Assembly: GCA_016703325.1 (NCBI GenBank)
Contig: JADJCH010000019.1
Span: forward strand, 35,994 to 99,993
DNA length: 64,000 bases
Direction of reading: 5' to 3'
DNA from: Burkholderiales bacterium
GTDB taxonomy: Bacteria > Pseudomonadota > Gammaproteobacteria > Burkholderiales > Burkholderiaceae_C
The position numbers and the translations under genes were made by a program. Each line of letters begins with the position of its first letter. Position 1 is the first letter of the stretch. Below, one piece after another: positions 54,441 through 63,187 of the stretch. The notes below the pieces were generated by a model. The model worked only from the letters and a program-made list of their open reading frames with translations, made no database searches and had not been told where the DNA came from.

Positions 54441-55676
54441 ATGAGCCAGTTGCCCACCCTCGGAACCCCCCTGTCCCCCTGCGCCACGCGTGTGATGCTG
54501 CTGGGCGCCGGTGAACTCGGCAAGGAGGTGCTGATCGCGCTGCAGCGCCTGGGTGTCGAGACGATTGCGGTGGACCGCTACGACCAGGCCCCGGGTCAAC
54601 AGGTGGCACACCACGCCCGCACCATCGCGATGAGCGATCCTGCCGCGCTGGAGGCCCTGATCCGTGCCGAGCGCCCCGCGCTGGTGGTGCCGGAGATCGA
54701 GGCCATCGCCACGCCCGTGCTGCAGGCCCTGGAGGCCGAGGGCGTCGTGCGTGTCATCCCCACCGCACGTGCCGCCCGACTGACGATGGACCGCGAAGGC
54801 ATCCGCCGCCTGGCCGCCGAAACCCTGGGCCTGCCCACCAGCCCCTACCGCTTCTGCGACTCGCTGGACGAGCTGCAGGCGGCCATCGACGGTGCGGATG
54901 GGCACAAGGGCATCGGCTACCCCTGCATCGTCAAACCCGTGATGAGCAGCTCCGGCAAGGGCCAGAGCAAGATCGACGGCCCGGACGACGTCCCGAAGGC
55001 CTGGGACTGCGCCATGGCCGGTGGCCGCGTCGGCCCGGGCCGCATCATCGTCGAAGGCTTCATCGCCTTCGACTACGAGATCACCCAGCTCACCGTGCGT
55101 GCCCTCGGTGCCTCAGGTGAGGTTGAGACGCACTTCTGCGACCCGATCGGCCACGTGCAGGTTGGAGGCGACTACGTCGAGAGCTGGCAGCCGCACCCCA
55201 TGAGCGGCACCGCGCTGGAGCGCTCGCGCCAGATCGCCAAGGCGGTGACCGACAACCTGGGAGGCCAGGGGCTCTTCGGCGTCGAGCTCTTCGTCCAGGG
55301 CGACCAGGTCTGGTTCAGCGAGGTCAGCCCGCGCCCGCACGACACCGGCATGGTCACGATGACCACCCAGTGGCAAAACGAGTTCGAGCTGCACGCCCGT
55401 GCCATCCTGGGCCTGCCGGTGGACACTTCCCTCAAGACACCCGGCGCCAGTGCGGTGATCTACGGGGGCGTGGATGCCCAGGGCATCGCCTTCGACGGCG
55501 TGGACGAGGCGCTGCGCCTGCCGGGCACCGAAGTGCGCCTGTTCGGCAAGCCGGAGAGTTTCGTCAAGCGCCGCATGGGCGTGGCGCTGGCACGCGATGC
55601 CGACGTCGAGGCGGCCCGCGTCACCGCCAAGGCGGCCGCTGCGCGGGTCCGCCCCCGCCGCCGCGCCGAAGACTGA
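54441..55676 (+). CDS. purT: Formate-dependent phosphoribosylglycinamide formyltransferase
   Basis: PurT is an ATP-grasp enzyme that makes formyl-GAR from GAR, formate and ATP in purine synthesis. The 411-residue product has VMLLGAGELGKEVLIALQRL (pre-ATP-grasp), AVDRYDQAPGQQVAHHARTI and VVPEIEAIATPVLQALEAEG. The ATP-grasp core is IGYPCIVKPVMSSSGKGQSK, GGRVGPGRIIVEGFIAFDYE and FGVELFVQGDQVWFSEVSPR. The end is PESFVKRRMGVALARDADVE. Length (family about 390-400) and motifs are complete. It is convergent with the hydrolase gene downstream. Confidence 0.95.
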   Translation: MSQLPTLGTPLSPCATRVMLLGAGELGKEVLIALQRLGVETIAVDRYDQAPGQQVAHHARTIAMSDPAALEALIRAERPALVVPEIEAIATPVLQALEAEGVVRVIPTARAARLTMDREGIRRLAAETLGLPTSPYRFCDSLDELQAAIDGADGHKGIGYPCIVKPVMSSSGKGQSKIDGPDDVPKAWDCAMAGGRVGPGRIIVEGFIAFDYEITQLTVRALGASGEVETHFCDPIGHVQVGGDYVESWQPHPMSGTALERSRQIAKAVTDNLGGQGLFGVELFVQGDQVWFSEVSPRPHDTGMVTMTTQWQNEFELHARAILGLPVDTSLKTPGASAVIYGGVDAQGIAFDGVDEALRLPGTEVRLFGKPESFVKRRMGVALARDADVEAARVTAKAAAARVRPRRRAED

Positions 55677-55753
55677 AGACGCAGTCCTCTCTGACGGCAG
55701 CGCGCTGGGTCGTGCTGCCGATTCAAGCGCACCGCGCTTCGGTCACCCTTCGA

Positions 55754-56662
55754 TCACCGTGCCGCCAGATGGCGCTGCAAGGAAGCGTTAAAGTCGGCCG
55801 GGTTCTCGGCAGGGGCCATGTGCGTCGCCCGCGCGATCACCTCCAGCCGCGAGGCCGGCATGCAGGCGTGCGCGGTGTCGGCCAGGATAGCGAAGAAGCG
55901 CCGGGTCTTCTCACCTTTCGAGACCGTTGCCGGCATGCGTAGCGCACCGAGTTGTGCACAGTTCACCGACGGTGGCGGTGGTGAGCTGAAGTGCATCGGC
56001 AGCGTCCTGGCGTTGTCGAGGAAGACGCTGCGCAGCTCCGATGAGAGCTGGTCAAAGCCCCCCGGCGTGGCATTGACCCACTCTGCGAACAGCCGCACTG
56101 CCCGGGCCTGGTCGTTCGCCTTCGAGGCGGCCACCGCGGAACCGAGGCCCTTGCGCTCTTCTGCCAGCGTGGCCAGGTCCGCCGCCTGCGTGACGATCGT
56201 GCCCAGCGACGGCTCGTTGACGAACAAGCTCTTGACCAGGTCGGGCCGCTGCACCGCCGTGGTGAGCACGATGGCGCCGCCGTAGGACCAGCCGACCAGG
56301 TGGACCGGCCCGAGCTTCAGGGCCTCGATCAGCGCAATGAGGTCGGCCACGTGGGTCGAGAGCGCGTACTGCCTGCCGTCGTCCGGCCAGGCCTGGCTGC
56401 CGAAGTAGCGCTGGTCGGGGACGATCACCCGGTGGCTTCGCGCCAGCAGGGCCTGTTGACCCTGCCAGGCGCGATGGTCCGAAAATGCGCCGTGCACCAG
56501 CACCACGGGTTCACCGGCACCTTGCTCGACGACCTTCAACTGCACGCCGGGCAGTTGCACAGTGCGAGCCGTGGCCGAGCCGGGCCGCGCGAGCTCATGC
56601 GACTGGCAGGCCGCGAGCGCGCACACGAGCACTGGGAGGATTCTTCTGACGATGGTGAACAT
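55754..56662 (-). CDS. α/β-hydrolase with lipoprotein-type signal
   Basis: The 302-residue product (ATG 56662, MFTIVRRILPVLVCALAACQ) has a lipobox-like LVCALAAC, suggesting a lipoprotein with Cys19 as the acylated residue. The α/β-hydrolase core has VVLVHGAFSDHRAWQGQQAL (oxyanion hole) and nucleophile Ser in VHLVGWSYGGAIVLTTAVQR. The catalytic His is in LEVIARATHMAPAENPADFN. MPATVSKGEKTRRFF replaces the usual Asp-loop 'G..D', so the acid residue is unclear. A close functional assignment (esterase, epoxide hydrolase, lactonase) is not possible. It is monocistronic, convergent with purT, with little upstream signal. Confidence 0.8.
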   Translation of the reverse strand: MFTIVRRILPVLVCALAACQSHELARPGSATARTVQLPGVQLKVVEQGAGEPVVLVHGAFSDHRAWQGQQALLARSHRVIVPDQRYFGSQAWPDDGRQYALSTHVADLIALIEALKLGPVHLVGWSYGGAIVLTTAVQRPDLVKSLFVNEPSLGTIVTQAADLATLAEERKGLGSAVAASKANDQARAVRLFAEWVNATPGGFDQLSSELRSVFLDNARTLPMHFSSPPPPSVNCAQLGALRMPATVSKGEKTRRFFAILADTAHACMPASRLEVIARATHMAPAENPADFNASLQRHLAAR

Positions 56663-56787
56663 GTCCTTGTTCCTGGTTTCTCGGTGGCCGACCGTAGCAG
56701 CAGCACCGAGCGGTTGCACAACAACGCACCTTCAGCCCGCCCCGCGGGTCTGGTGAAGCCCGCCCCGATGCGGTCTGAAGCCGTCAC

Positions 56788-57161
56788 TCACACGCGCACG
56801 ACATCCTCCTTGAGCGAATAGAGGATCGCCACAACCTCGTTCTTCTCGGTGTCGCCGTAGCCGTTCTTGGCCATCGCCGCAACGATGTCATCGATGGCCG
56901 CGATCAGTTCCTGCTCGCTGATGTTCATGCCCTTGTGGGTGGTGAGCATGTCCTTGCCGGTATAGGGCTGCGGCCCGCCGCTGCCCATGCAGAAGAACTC
57001 GACCACGTGGCGCTCAATCACCGCCCGCTCGGCATCGTCGTATTTCTCGCAGCGGGTCGGATCAGCGGATTGCGCAAGTGATTGTCGACGACATCAGTGA
57101 CGAGGCGCTGGATGCGGTCCTCGCCACCGAGGCGTTCGCAAAGGGACTGAGACTGGCTCAT
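56788..57161 (-). pseudogene. Truncated haemoglobin (group I-like), frameshifted
   Basis: Truncated haemoglobins bind oxygen or NO through heme. The ATG at 57159-57161, preceded by AGGAG, starts MSQSQSLCERLGGEDRIQRL VTDVVDNHLRNPLI in two blocks (the helix A-B region). At about 57055-57065 the frame changes, and the other frame continues CEKYDDAERAVIERHVVEFF then CMGSGGPQPYTGKDMLTTHK, which holds the conserved GGPxxYTG and heme-proximal helix. It ends ILYSLKEDVVRV. One base deletion (or two insertions) joins the halves. Without repair only a 46-residue fragment would be made from the ATG. Confidence 0.75.
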
Positions 57162-57178
57162 GATGTTCTCCTGAAACA

Positions 57179-57943
57179 CTACCTCACCTGAAGCAGGAAA
57201 CTGCCTTCGGTCACCCCGAAAAAGGCGCTGTTCGAACGGACCTGCAGCACGTGATCCCCGCGCGGCAAAGGGTCGATGGCTACGAAGTGGCCATCCACCA
57301 GCACGGTCTGCGTGGAGCCCGTGACGCAGCCGTCGACGGCGCTCAGGTCGGCCGCCGCACTGACCCGGAAGCTGCGGGTGGTGACGCGCCGTGGCTGCAG
57401 CGGCACCCCATTGAGGGTGGCCTCAATCAGGCTGTAGCTTTCGGCCACCAGCGCTGCGTCCCCCGCCAGAAAGTCGTCAATCGATTGCCCCGGCGCCGGC
57501 TGAAAGGCCGGGTTCGGGCAGGGATAGGTGTTCGGGTAGGCGGCAATCGGCGTGAAGATCGCCTTCCCATGCGGCACGACACAGGTGCGGCTGAACGGCG
57601 ATGCCACCCCGATGGGCACCGTCAGGAACCACACCGGTCCCTCCTGGCTGGCACCGCAGTGCACGCCGGTGGTGTCCGTCACCGGGCTGACACCCAGCGG
57701 AACCGAGTAGATCCAGCGTGTGAAACCCTCTACCCATTGAGACAATGCGCGCTGCTGCCAATGGCCCCTGGAATACGCGGACCGCGCCGACACAGCCGAG
57801 CGCTCCACCCGGGCAGGATCGACCGCACCGCGCTGGATGCGCTTCTCACCGGGTCCGTCCATGCCGGCAAAGGCACTGCCATTCACCAATGTCAGGGTGA
57901 GCGTCGCTGCGATTGCCGTGACGCGTTGAACGTTCGTATTCAT
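57179..57943 (-). CDS. Secreted protein of unknown function
   Basis: The 254-residue product starts at ATG 57943 (CAGGAG 7 nt upstream) with a signal peptide, MNTNVQRVTAIAATLTLTLV then NGSAFAGMDG. It shows a recurring bacterial pattern I recognise without a function: an aromatic block (SQWVEGFTRWIYSVPLGVSP) then DTTGVHCGASQEGPVWFLTV. Conserved Cys in FSRTCVVPHGKAIFTPIAAY and NTYPCPNPAFQPAPGQS, and a C-terminal β-rich part (TVLVDGHFVAIDPLPRGDHV), complete it. Four to five cysteines in the mature part suggest disulfides. It is divergent from the MetX-like hydrolase operon across a 259-bp gap, so the two may share regulation. Confidence 0.7.
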   Translation of the reverse strand: MNTNVQRVTAIAATLTLTLVNGSAFAGMDGPGEKRIQRGAVDPARVERSAVSARSAYSRGHWQQRALSQWVEGFTRWIYSVPLGVSPVTDTTGVHCGASQEGPVWFLTVPIGVASPFSRTCVVPHGKAIFTPIAAYPNTYPCPNPAFQPAPGQSIDDFLAGDAALVAESYSLIEATLNGVPLQPRRVTTRSFRVSAAADLSAVDGCVTGSTQTVLVDGHFVAIDPLPRGDHVLQVRSNSAFFGVTEGSFLLQVR

Positions 57944-58202
57944 TGCAGTACTCCTGGGGTAGTGGCAGTCCTGGGTTGCCAGTGCAAATACAGTGTCTTG
58001 CACCACCCCGCCCGCTGTCCCCAACCCGCCCTAAGCGTTCCGAAGGTCAACTCGCCCCAGTTTTGAAAACTTCCCAAGCCTTCTGAAATCGTGGTCAACC
58101 CGCGTGTCAGCCGGGTCACTTGGTGATGCAATGGATGTGGGCCGTCAGACCCTGCGGCACATCTGCAGCGGGACCGGTCCCTCTCGGAAGAGGGGCAACA
58201 CC

Positions 58203-59366
58203 ATGCACCGTTCCTGCATTCTCCGCGTCACCAGTACCGCGAAGGTGCTGCTGGCCGCGTTGCTGATCAGCGTGGGCACCACCGCCGCCGCGCACTGGCC
58301 CGACCAGCCGCCGCACCAGGTGGCGCGCCTGGGCGAGTTCAAGTTCGAGCGCGGCGGCTCGATCCCGGATCTGCGCATCAGCTACGTCACGCACGGCAAG
58401 CTCAATGCGGCCAAGGACAACGCGGTGCTGGTCATGCATGGCTACGCCGGCAGCCACCACAACCACGACCTGCTCATCGGGCCGGGCCTCGCTTTCGACA
58501 CCGAAAGGTACTTCGTCATCTGCCCAGATGCGCTGGGCGCCACTCAGACGGGCTACGAACATACGAGCAGCGCGACCAGCACCGGGCTGAAGATGGCCTT
58601 TCCGTTCTACAACCTGCGCGACCAGGTGGAAGTTCAGCATCGGTTGGTGACGCAGGTCTTCGGCATCCAGCGCCTGCTGGCGGTGGCGGGCATTTCGTCG
58701 GGCGCCAGCTTTGCGGTTCAGTACGCCGTCAAGTATCCACAGGCGATGACCGGCATCATCCCCATTTCCGGTGGCACGGTTTTCGCTGTCAACGGCCGAC
58801 TGCGCAGGCCCTGGGGCACATCCATCATCGAGAACTGCGTCGGCTGGGACGGCGGCCAGTACGAGAAAAACCCGCAGATCTGCGCTACCAACGCGCTGAT
58901 GGTGCAGATCCCTTTTTTCTACACGCGCGACTGGTGGGAACGCAACCTTGACACGGCCGAGGCGTTCGAGCGCTGGCGCGTCGCCTTCGGCGCCTACTAC
59001 ATCGACGTGCAGGACACGCGAGACCTCTGGTTCCTGAACCAGTCGTACAGCCGGGGCTGGATCAACGACACCCCCGGCTTCGGCGGCAACCTGCGAGCCG
59101 TGCTCGGGTCGATCAAAGCCAAGGCACTGTATATCCACGCGCAGCAGGACGAGATCTTTCCTCCGGCGAAGGCCGCCGCTGAGGTGGCCCTCGTTCCAGG
59201 CGCACGCGCAATCATGCTCGACTCGATCGCCGGCCACACCGTCTGGTACAACGCCGACCCCCAGGCGACGGTGGCGTTGTCGAAGGCGATCAGGGAATTC
59301 CTGGCTGAACTGGCCAGCGGGGCGGCGCATCCTGTCAGTGCCGCTGCTTCAAGTTCACCCAGGTGA
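58203..59366 (+). CDS. Exported α/β-hydrolase, homoserine O-acetyltransferase (MetX)-like
   Basis: The 387-residue product starts at ATG 58203 (GAGGGG 6 nt upstream) with a signal peptide, MHRSCILRVTSTAKVLLAAL LISVGTTAAAHWP in two blocks. It has the MetX-type fold: LRISYVTHGKLNAAKDNAVL, VMHGYAGSHHNHDLLIGPGL, YFVICPDALGATQ. The nucleophile Ser is in AVAGISSGASFAVQYAV, where MetX has GGSMGG. The catalytic Asp is in IHAQQDEIFPP and His in DSIAGHTVWYNADP. Cytoplasmic MetX enzymes have no signal peptide, so this is more likely a periplasmic hydrolase or acyltransferase of unknown substrate. It heads an operon with a 13-bp gap to the binding-protein gene. Confidence 0.82.
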   Translation: MHRSCILRVTSTAKVLLAALLISVGTTAAAHWPDQPPHQVARLGEFKFERGGSIPDLRISYVTHGKLNAAKDNAVLVMHGYAGSHHNHDLLIGPGLAFDTERYFVICPDALGATQTGYEHTSSATSTGLKMAFPFYNLRDQVEVQHRLVTQVFGIQRLLAVAGISSGASFAVQYAVKYPQAMTGIIPISGGTVFAVNGRLRRPWGTSIIENCVGWDGGQYEKNPQICATNALMVQIPFFYTRDWWERNLDTAEAFERWRVAFGAYYIDVQDTRDLWFLNQSYSRGWINDTPGFGGNLRAVLGSIKAKALYIHAQQDEIFPPAKAAAEVALVPGARAIMLDSIAGHTVWYNADPQATVALSKAIREFLAELASGAAHPVSAAASSSPR

Positions 59367-59379
59367 CGAGGAGTCCGCC

Positions 59380-60393
59380 ATGCATTCCGTCTTCCGCCTC
59401 CCCCCGACCCGTCGCGAGTGGCTGCAAGGTGCCGCTGCGCTGGCAGCCCTGGGGCCTTTGGCCGGCGCCATCGGCCCGGTGGCTGCGCAGGAGCGGCCCG
59501 AAACGCGCCGGATACGCTTCAACCATGCGCCGTCGATTTGCCTGGCACCGCAGTACCTGGCCGCCGAGTTCCTTCGCAACGAGGGCTTCGACGACGTGCG
59601 CTACCTGCCGGTGGGTTCGCGTGCCGCACCCGAGGCCCTGGTCGACGGGCGCATCGACTTCGGCATGTGGTACACGACCGGCTTCCTGCCAGCCCTGGAT
59701 GCGGGCCTGCCGGTCGTGCTGCTGGCGGGGCTGCACCTGGGCTGCTGGGAGCTGTTCGGCAATGACAAGGTGAAGTCGCTGCGCGACCTGCGCGGGCGCA
59801 CCGTGGTGTGCGAGCAGATGCAGGGCGGCGAGCAGATCCTGCTGTCGAGCATGCTGGCCTATGTGGGTATCCATCCGGGCGAAGTGACCTGGCTGAGCCG
59901 CCCGCCGGGCAGCGCGATGAGCGCCTTCATCGCCGGCCAGGCCGACGCCTTCCTGGGTTTCCCGCCGGAACCGCAGGAACTGCGCCTGCGCGGGGTCGGC
60001 CATGTGCTGCTCGACACCAACGTCGACAAGCCCTGGTCGCAGTACTACTGCTGCATGGTCGGCGCCAACCGCAGCTTCGTCGAGCGCAACCCGATCGCCA
60101 CCAAACATGTGCTGCGGGCCATCCTGAAGGGCACCGAGCTGTGTGTGTCGCAGCCGGTGCAGGTGGCCGGCTACCTGCGTGACCACGGCTACGAGCCGCG
60201 CTACGACATCGGCCTGACGGCGCTCAAGCGCATCCGCTACGACTACCGCGCGGCCGACCCGGCGGACACGCTGCGTTTCCATGCGCTGAGGTTGCGCGAC
60301 GTGGGGGTCATCAAGTCGACGCCGCAGCGCCTGATCGAGCGCGGCACCGACTGGCGCTTCCTCAACGAGCTCAAGCGCGAGCTGAAGGCCTAG
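59380..60393 (+). CDS. NMT1/THI5-like periplasmic binding protein with Tat-type signal
   Basis: This protein resembles periplasmic components of nitrate, taurine, sulfonate and thiamine-precursor ABC importers (SsuA/TauA/ThiY fold). ATG 59380 (GAGGAG 7 nt upstream) starts MHSVFRLPPTRREWLQGAAA, where RREWL fits a twin-arginine signal, then AALGPLAGAIGPVAAQE. The mature part has RIRFNHAPSICLAPQYLAAE, VDGRIDFGMWYTTGFLPALD, LRGRTVVCEQMQGGEQILLS, FIAGQADAFLGFPPEPQELR and ERNPIATKHVLRAILKGTEL. Length is 337 residues. No permease or ATPase gene lies next to it. Instead it is followed after 9 bp by a SCO1-type gene and a histidine kinase, so a sensory role is plausible. Confidence 0.82.
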   Translation: MHSVFRLPPTRREWLQGAAALAALGPLAGAIGPVAAQERPETRRIRFNHAPSICLAPQYLAAEFLRNEGFDDVRYLPVGSRAAPEALVDGRIDFGMWYTTGFLPALDAGLPVVLLAGLHLGCWELFGNDKVKSLRDLRGRTVVCEQMQGGEQILLSSMLAYVGIHPGEVTWLSRPPGSAMSAFIAGQADAFLGFPPEPQELRLRGVGHVLLDTNVDKPWSQYYCCMVGANRSFVERNPIATKHVLRAILKGTELCVSQPVQVAGYLRDHGYEPRYDIGLTALKRIRYDYRAADPADTLRFHALRLRDVGVIKSTPQRLIERGTDWRFLNELKRELKA

Positions 60394-60402
60394 GAGGCGG
60401 TG

Positions 60403-61038
60403 ATGGACCGCCGCCGCTTTCTCACAGGGCCGCTGGGCTGCGGCGCGTTGGCGCCGTGGGTCGACCTGGCGGGATCGGCACAGGCCCGGGCGGGCGGCCA
60501 GGCCGATCGGCGCGAAGCGGCCGACGACGAAGTCAACGCCCGCCTGCCGACGATCGGCACGGCACCACCCTTTGCCCTGACCGACCAGGATGGCCGCAGG
60601 CTTGCACTCGCCGACATGCGCGGCAAGGTGCTGGCGCTGACCTTCATCTACACCGTCTGCTCTGACAGCTGCCCGCTCCTGACCGCCCGGCTCGCGACGC
60701 TGCAGGACCTGCTCGGCGCCGCCTTCGGCCCGCGCCTGCGCTTCGTCTCGATTTCGGTGCTGCCCGAGTACGACACCCCGGCGATCCTGCGCGACTACGC
60801 ACGCAGCTACCGTGCGAACCTGCGCGGCTGGAGCTTTCTCACCGGCTCGGCGGAAGGGGTGCAGGCCGCCGTGCGGGGGTACGGCAGTTACGCCGCCCGC
60901 AACCGCGCCGGCCAGGTCGACCACCTCACGTTGACCTCGCTGGTCGACAAGCTCGGCCGGCTGCGGGTGCAGTACCTGGGCACCCGGTTCCGCGACGACG
61001 AGCTGCTGCGCGACCTGCGCGCGCTGCTGGCCGAATGA
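60403..61038 (+). CDS. SCO1/SenC-family copper/thiol protein with Tat-type signal
   Basis: SCO1/SenC/PrrC proteins are thioredoxin-fold proteins that bind copper for cytochrome oxidase assembly or act as thiol-redox sensors. ATG 60403 (AGGAGG 6 nt upstream) starts MDRRRFLTGPLGCGALAPWV, with twin-arginine RRRFLTG. The CxxxC site is in FIYTVCSDSCPLLTARLATL, and the third ligand His is in AGQVDHLTLTSLVDKLGRLR. PPFALTDQDGRRLALADMRG and FVSISVLPEYDTPAILRDYA complete the fold. The mature protein seems soluble and periplasmic, without a membrane anchor. The stop overlaps the histidine kinase start by 4 bp (ATGA). Confidence 0.85.
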   Translation: MDRRRFLTGPLGCGALAPWVDLAGSAQARAGGQADRREAADDEVNARLPTIGTAPPFALTDQDGRRLALADMRGKVLALTFIYTVCSDSCPLLTARLATLQDLLGAAFGPRLRFVSISVLPEYDTPAILRDYARSYRANLRGWSFLTGSAEGVQAAVRGYGSYAARNRAGQVDHLTLTSLVDKLGRLRVQYLGTRFRDDELLRDLRALLAE

Positions 61039-63077
61039 ACCCGTGGCGGCTGCGGCACATCCCGCACGCGATCGCACGCCTGCCACTGTCGATCCGCAGC
61101 AAGCTGGCGGGGGCGCTGCTCGCCATCGTCGGGCTGCTGATCGCGATCGGCGGCGTCGGGCTCTACGAGCTCGGCGAGGTCAATCAACGCACCGAAGCGT
61201 TGATCCGGCTGCAGCGCAAGGTCGCCGCGTTCCGGCAGCTCCAGCAGGACACGATGGCCCAGTTGCACAACGTCGCCAACGTGATGCTGGCGCCCGATGA
61301 ACGCGTGCTGGAGACCACGCTGCGGCAGCTGAGCCAGTTCGGCTACGACCTCGACCGGCTGCGGTTCGTGGCCGCTGACGAGGCCGAGTTGTATGCCCGT
61401 GTGCGCAGCGACTACGACGTCTTCATCAGCGAAGTCGGCACGGTGATCGCCAAGGTGCGGGCCGGCAACCTCAGTGAGGCGCGTGAAGCCCAGGCGCGCC
61501 GTGCCGTGCCGCTGGCCGAGCGGCTGGAGCGCATGACCAACGAGTTGGTGAACCGCGCCGAGGCCGACATGGTGGCCCAGGTGGATGAGGGTGCCGCCGC
61601 CTACGGGCGCTCCCGCGCGATCGTGCTGACCATGGCTGCGGGCAGTGCGCTGCTGGCCCTGCTGCTCGGCTCTGCGCTGTCGTGGTCGCTGGTCGAACCG
61701 GTGCGCGAGATGGATGCCCGGCTCGGGGAGATCGCCGCGGGGCAATTCGAGCGCCACATTGAGGTGGCCAACCGCGACGAGCTCGGTGCGCTGGCCACCA
61801 ACCTGAACCGCATGAGCGCCGAGCTGGCCCGGCTGCACGGGCACCACACGGCGACCACGGAGGTGCTCGACGTCATCAGCCGCTCGGTGGCCGATGTCAA
61901 GCCGGTGTTCGACGCCATCCTGCGCAGCTGTGCGCGGCTGTTTGTCGGCACCAGCAACTCCATCGCGCAACTTGACGCCGACGGTTGGCTGCAACTGGTC
62001 GGCTACGACGGCCCGGTGCCGGAGCGCTTCCATGCCCTCTTCCCGATCGCACAGGATGCGGATGCGGGCAACTCGCTGGTCACCCGCACCCGACAGGTGC
62101 TGCACATCGTCGACGTCGAGGCACCCGACGGCGTGCCGGCACTGACCCGCGAAGGCTGCCGCCGCGCGGGGCACCGTTCGGTGGTGTTCGCGCCGATGCT
62201 TCGTGACGACCATGCGCTGGGCGTGATCTCGATCGCCCGGCCGGCGGTCGGTGGCTTCAGCGACGAGGAGATCGGGCTGCTGCGCAGCTTCGCCGACCAG
62301 GCCGCCATCGCAATCGAGAACGCCCGGCTGTTCCATGCCCTGGAGGCCAAGACACACGAAGTCGAGGTGGCCAGCCGCCACAAGAGCGAGTTCCTCGCCA
62401 ACATGAGCCACGAACTGCGCACGCCGCTGAACGCGATCATCGGCTTCTCGGAGGTGCTGATCGAGCAGATGTTCGGCAAGGTCAACGCCAAGCAACTGGA
62501 ATACCTGCGCGACATCCACGCCTCGGGCCAACACCTGCTCACGCTGATCAACGACGTACTCGACCTGTCGAAGGTCGAGGCCGGCCGCATGGAGCTAGAG
62601 GACAACCGCTTCGACCTGGCCGAACTGCTCGACAACACACTCACGCTGGTGCGCGAGCGCGCGGCGCGGCAAGGGGTGCGCCTGGTGCTGGAGGTGCAGG
62701 CCGGCCTCGGCAGCTGGGTGGCCGACCCGCGCAAGTTGAAGCAGGTGCTGCTGAACCTGCTGTCGAACGCCGTCAAGTTCACACCCCCCGGCGGCAGCGT
62801 CACGCTGCGTGCCCGCCGCATCGGCCCCGCCCTGGCGGAGATCGCGGTGATCGACACCGGCGTGGGCATTGCGCCCGGCGAGCAGGCCCTGGTGTTCGAG
62901 GAGTTCCGCCAGGCCGGCACCGACCATCTGCGCAAGGCCGAGGGCACCGGCCTCGGCCTTGCGCTGGCGCGCCGCTTCGTCGAACTGCAGGGCGGCACCC
63001 TCCGGCTTGACAGCGCAATGGGCCAAGGGTCCACCTTCTCGTTCACACTGGCCGATCGCAGCGAGGCGGTCTCATGA
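61035..63077 (+). CDS. Membrane sensor histidine kinase (periplasmic domain, HAMP, GAF, HisKA, HATPase)
   Basis: The 680-residue kinase has a membrane helix at about residues 20-45 (IRSKLAGALLAIVGLLIAIG). A helical periplasmic sensor runs from about 46 to 195 with no recognised ligand motif. A second helix, AIVLTMAAGSALLALLLGSA, is followed by HAMP (EPVREMDARLGEIAAGQFER) at about 219-275. GAF is at about 285-440 (VKPVFDAILRSCARLFVGTS, FADQAAIAIENARLFHALEA). HisKA has the phospho-acceptor His459 in FLANMSHELRTPLNAIIGFS. HATPase_c motifs are LLNLLSNAVKFTPPGG (N box), VIDTGVGIAPGEQ (G1) and AEGTGLGLALARRFVELQGG (G2). It has no receiver domain. It is coupled upstream to the SCO gene and downstream to the small ORF by 4-bp overlaps. 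Confidence 0.92.
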   Translation: MNPWRLRHIPHAIARLPLSIRSKLAGALLAIVGLLIAIGGVGLYELGEVNQRTEALIRLQRKVAAFRQLQQDTMAQLHNVANVMLAPDERVLETTLRQLSQFGYDLDRLRFVAADEAELYARVRSDYDVFISEVGTVIAKVRAGNLSEAREAQARRAVPLAERLERMTNELVNRAEADMVAQVDEGAAAYGRSRAIVLTMAAGSALLALLLGSALSWSLVEPVREMDARLGEIAAGQFERHIEVANRDELGALATNLNRMSAELARLHGHHTATTEVLDVISRSVADVKPVFDAILRSCARLFVGTSNSIAQLDADGWLQLVGYDGPVPERFHALFPIAQDADAGNSLVTRTRQVLHIVDVEAPDGVPALTREGCRRAGHRSVVFAPMLRDDHALGVISIARPAVGGFSDEEIGLLRSFADQAAIAIENARLFHALEAKTHEVEVASRHKSEFLANMSHELRTPLNAIIGFSEVLIEQMFGKVNAKQLEYLRDIHASGQHLLTLINDVLDLSKVEAGRMELEDNRFDLAELLDNTLTLVRERAARQGVRLVLEVQAGLGSWVADPRKLKQVLLNLLSNAVKFTPPGGSVTLRARRIGPALAEIAVIDTGVGIAPGEQALVFEEFRQAGTDHLRKAEGTGLGLALARRFVELQGGTLRLDSAMGQGSTFSFTLADRSEAVS

Positions 63078-63187
63078 AACATCCTATGACGCCCCATTGG
63101 CAGGCCGAGCGCCGGGCCGCTCCCAAGCCGGCCCGCATCCCCTCGGGGGATCGGCTGACGTACCCGTCGGACGAGGGGCTGAAGTGA
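63074..63187 (+). CDS. Small ORF (37 codons) coupled between histidine kinase and response regulator
   Basis: ATG 63074 overlaps the kinase stop (ATGA), and its TGA at 63185-63187 overlaps the response regulator's GTG start (GTGA). The predicted peptide starts MKHPMTPHWQAERRAAPKPA and ends LTYPSDEGLK; it is polar, basic and Pro-rich, with no membrane or signal segment. I recognise no family. The two 4-bp overlaps are the main evidence that it is translated. An alternative is that it is only a coupling device that carries ribosomes across a 107-bp gap to the response regulator. Confidence 0.5.
   Translation: MKHPMTPHWQAERRAAPKPARIPSGDRLTYPSDEGLK

Noticed and set aside
59380..60393. Complete ABC importer for taurine, nitrate or thiamine precursor
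   Set aside because: Only the binding protein is present; the flanking genes encode a hydrolase, a SCO protein and a kinase, with no permease or ATPase.
59335..61086. 583-codon open frame on the minus strand
   Set aside because: It is antisense to the binding-protein and SCO genes; the translation looks like low-complexity shadow sequence.
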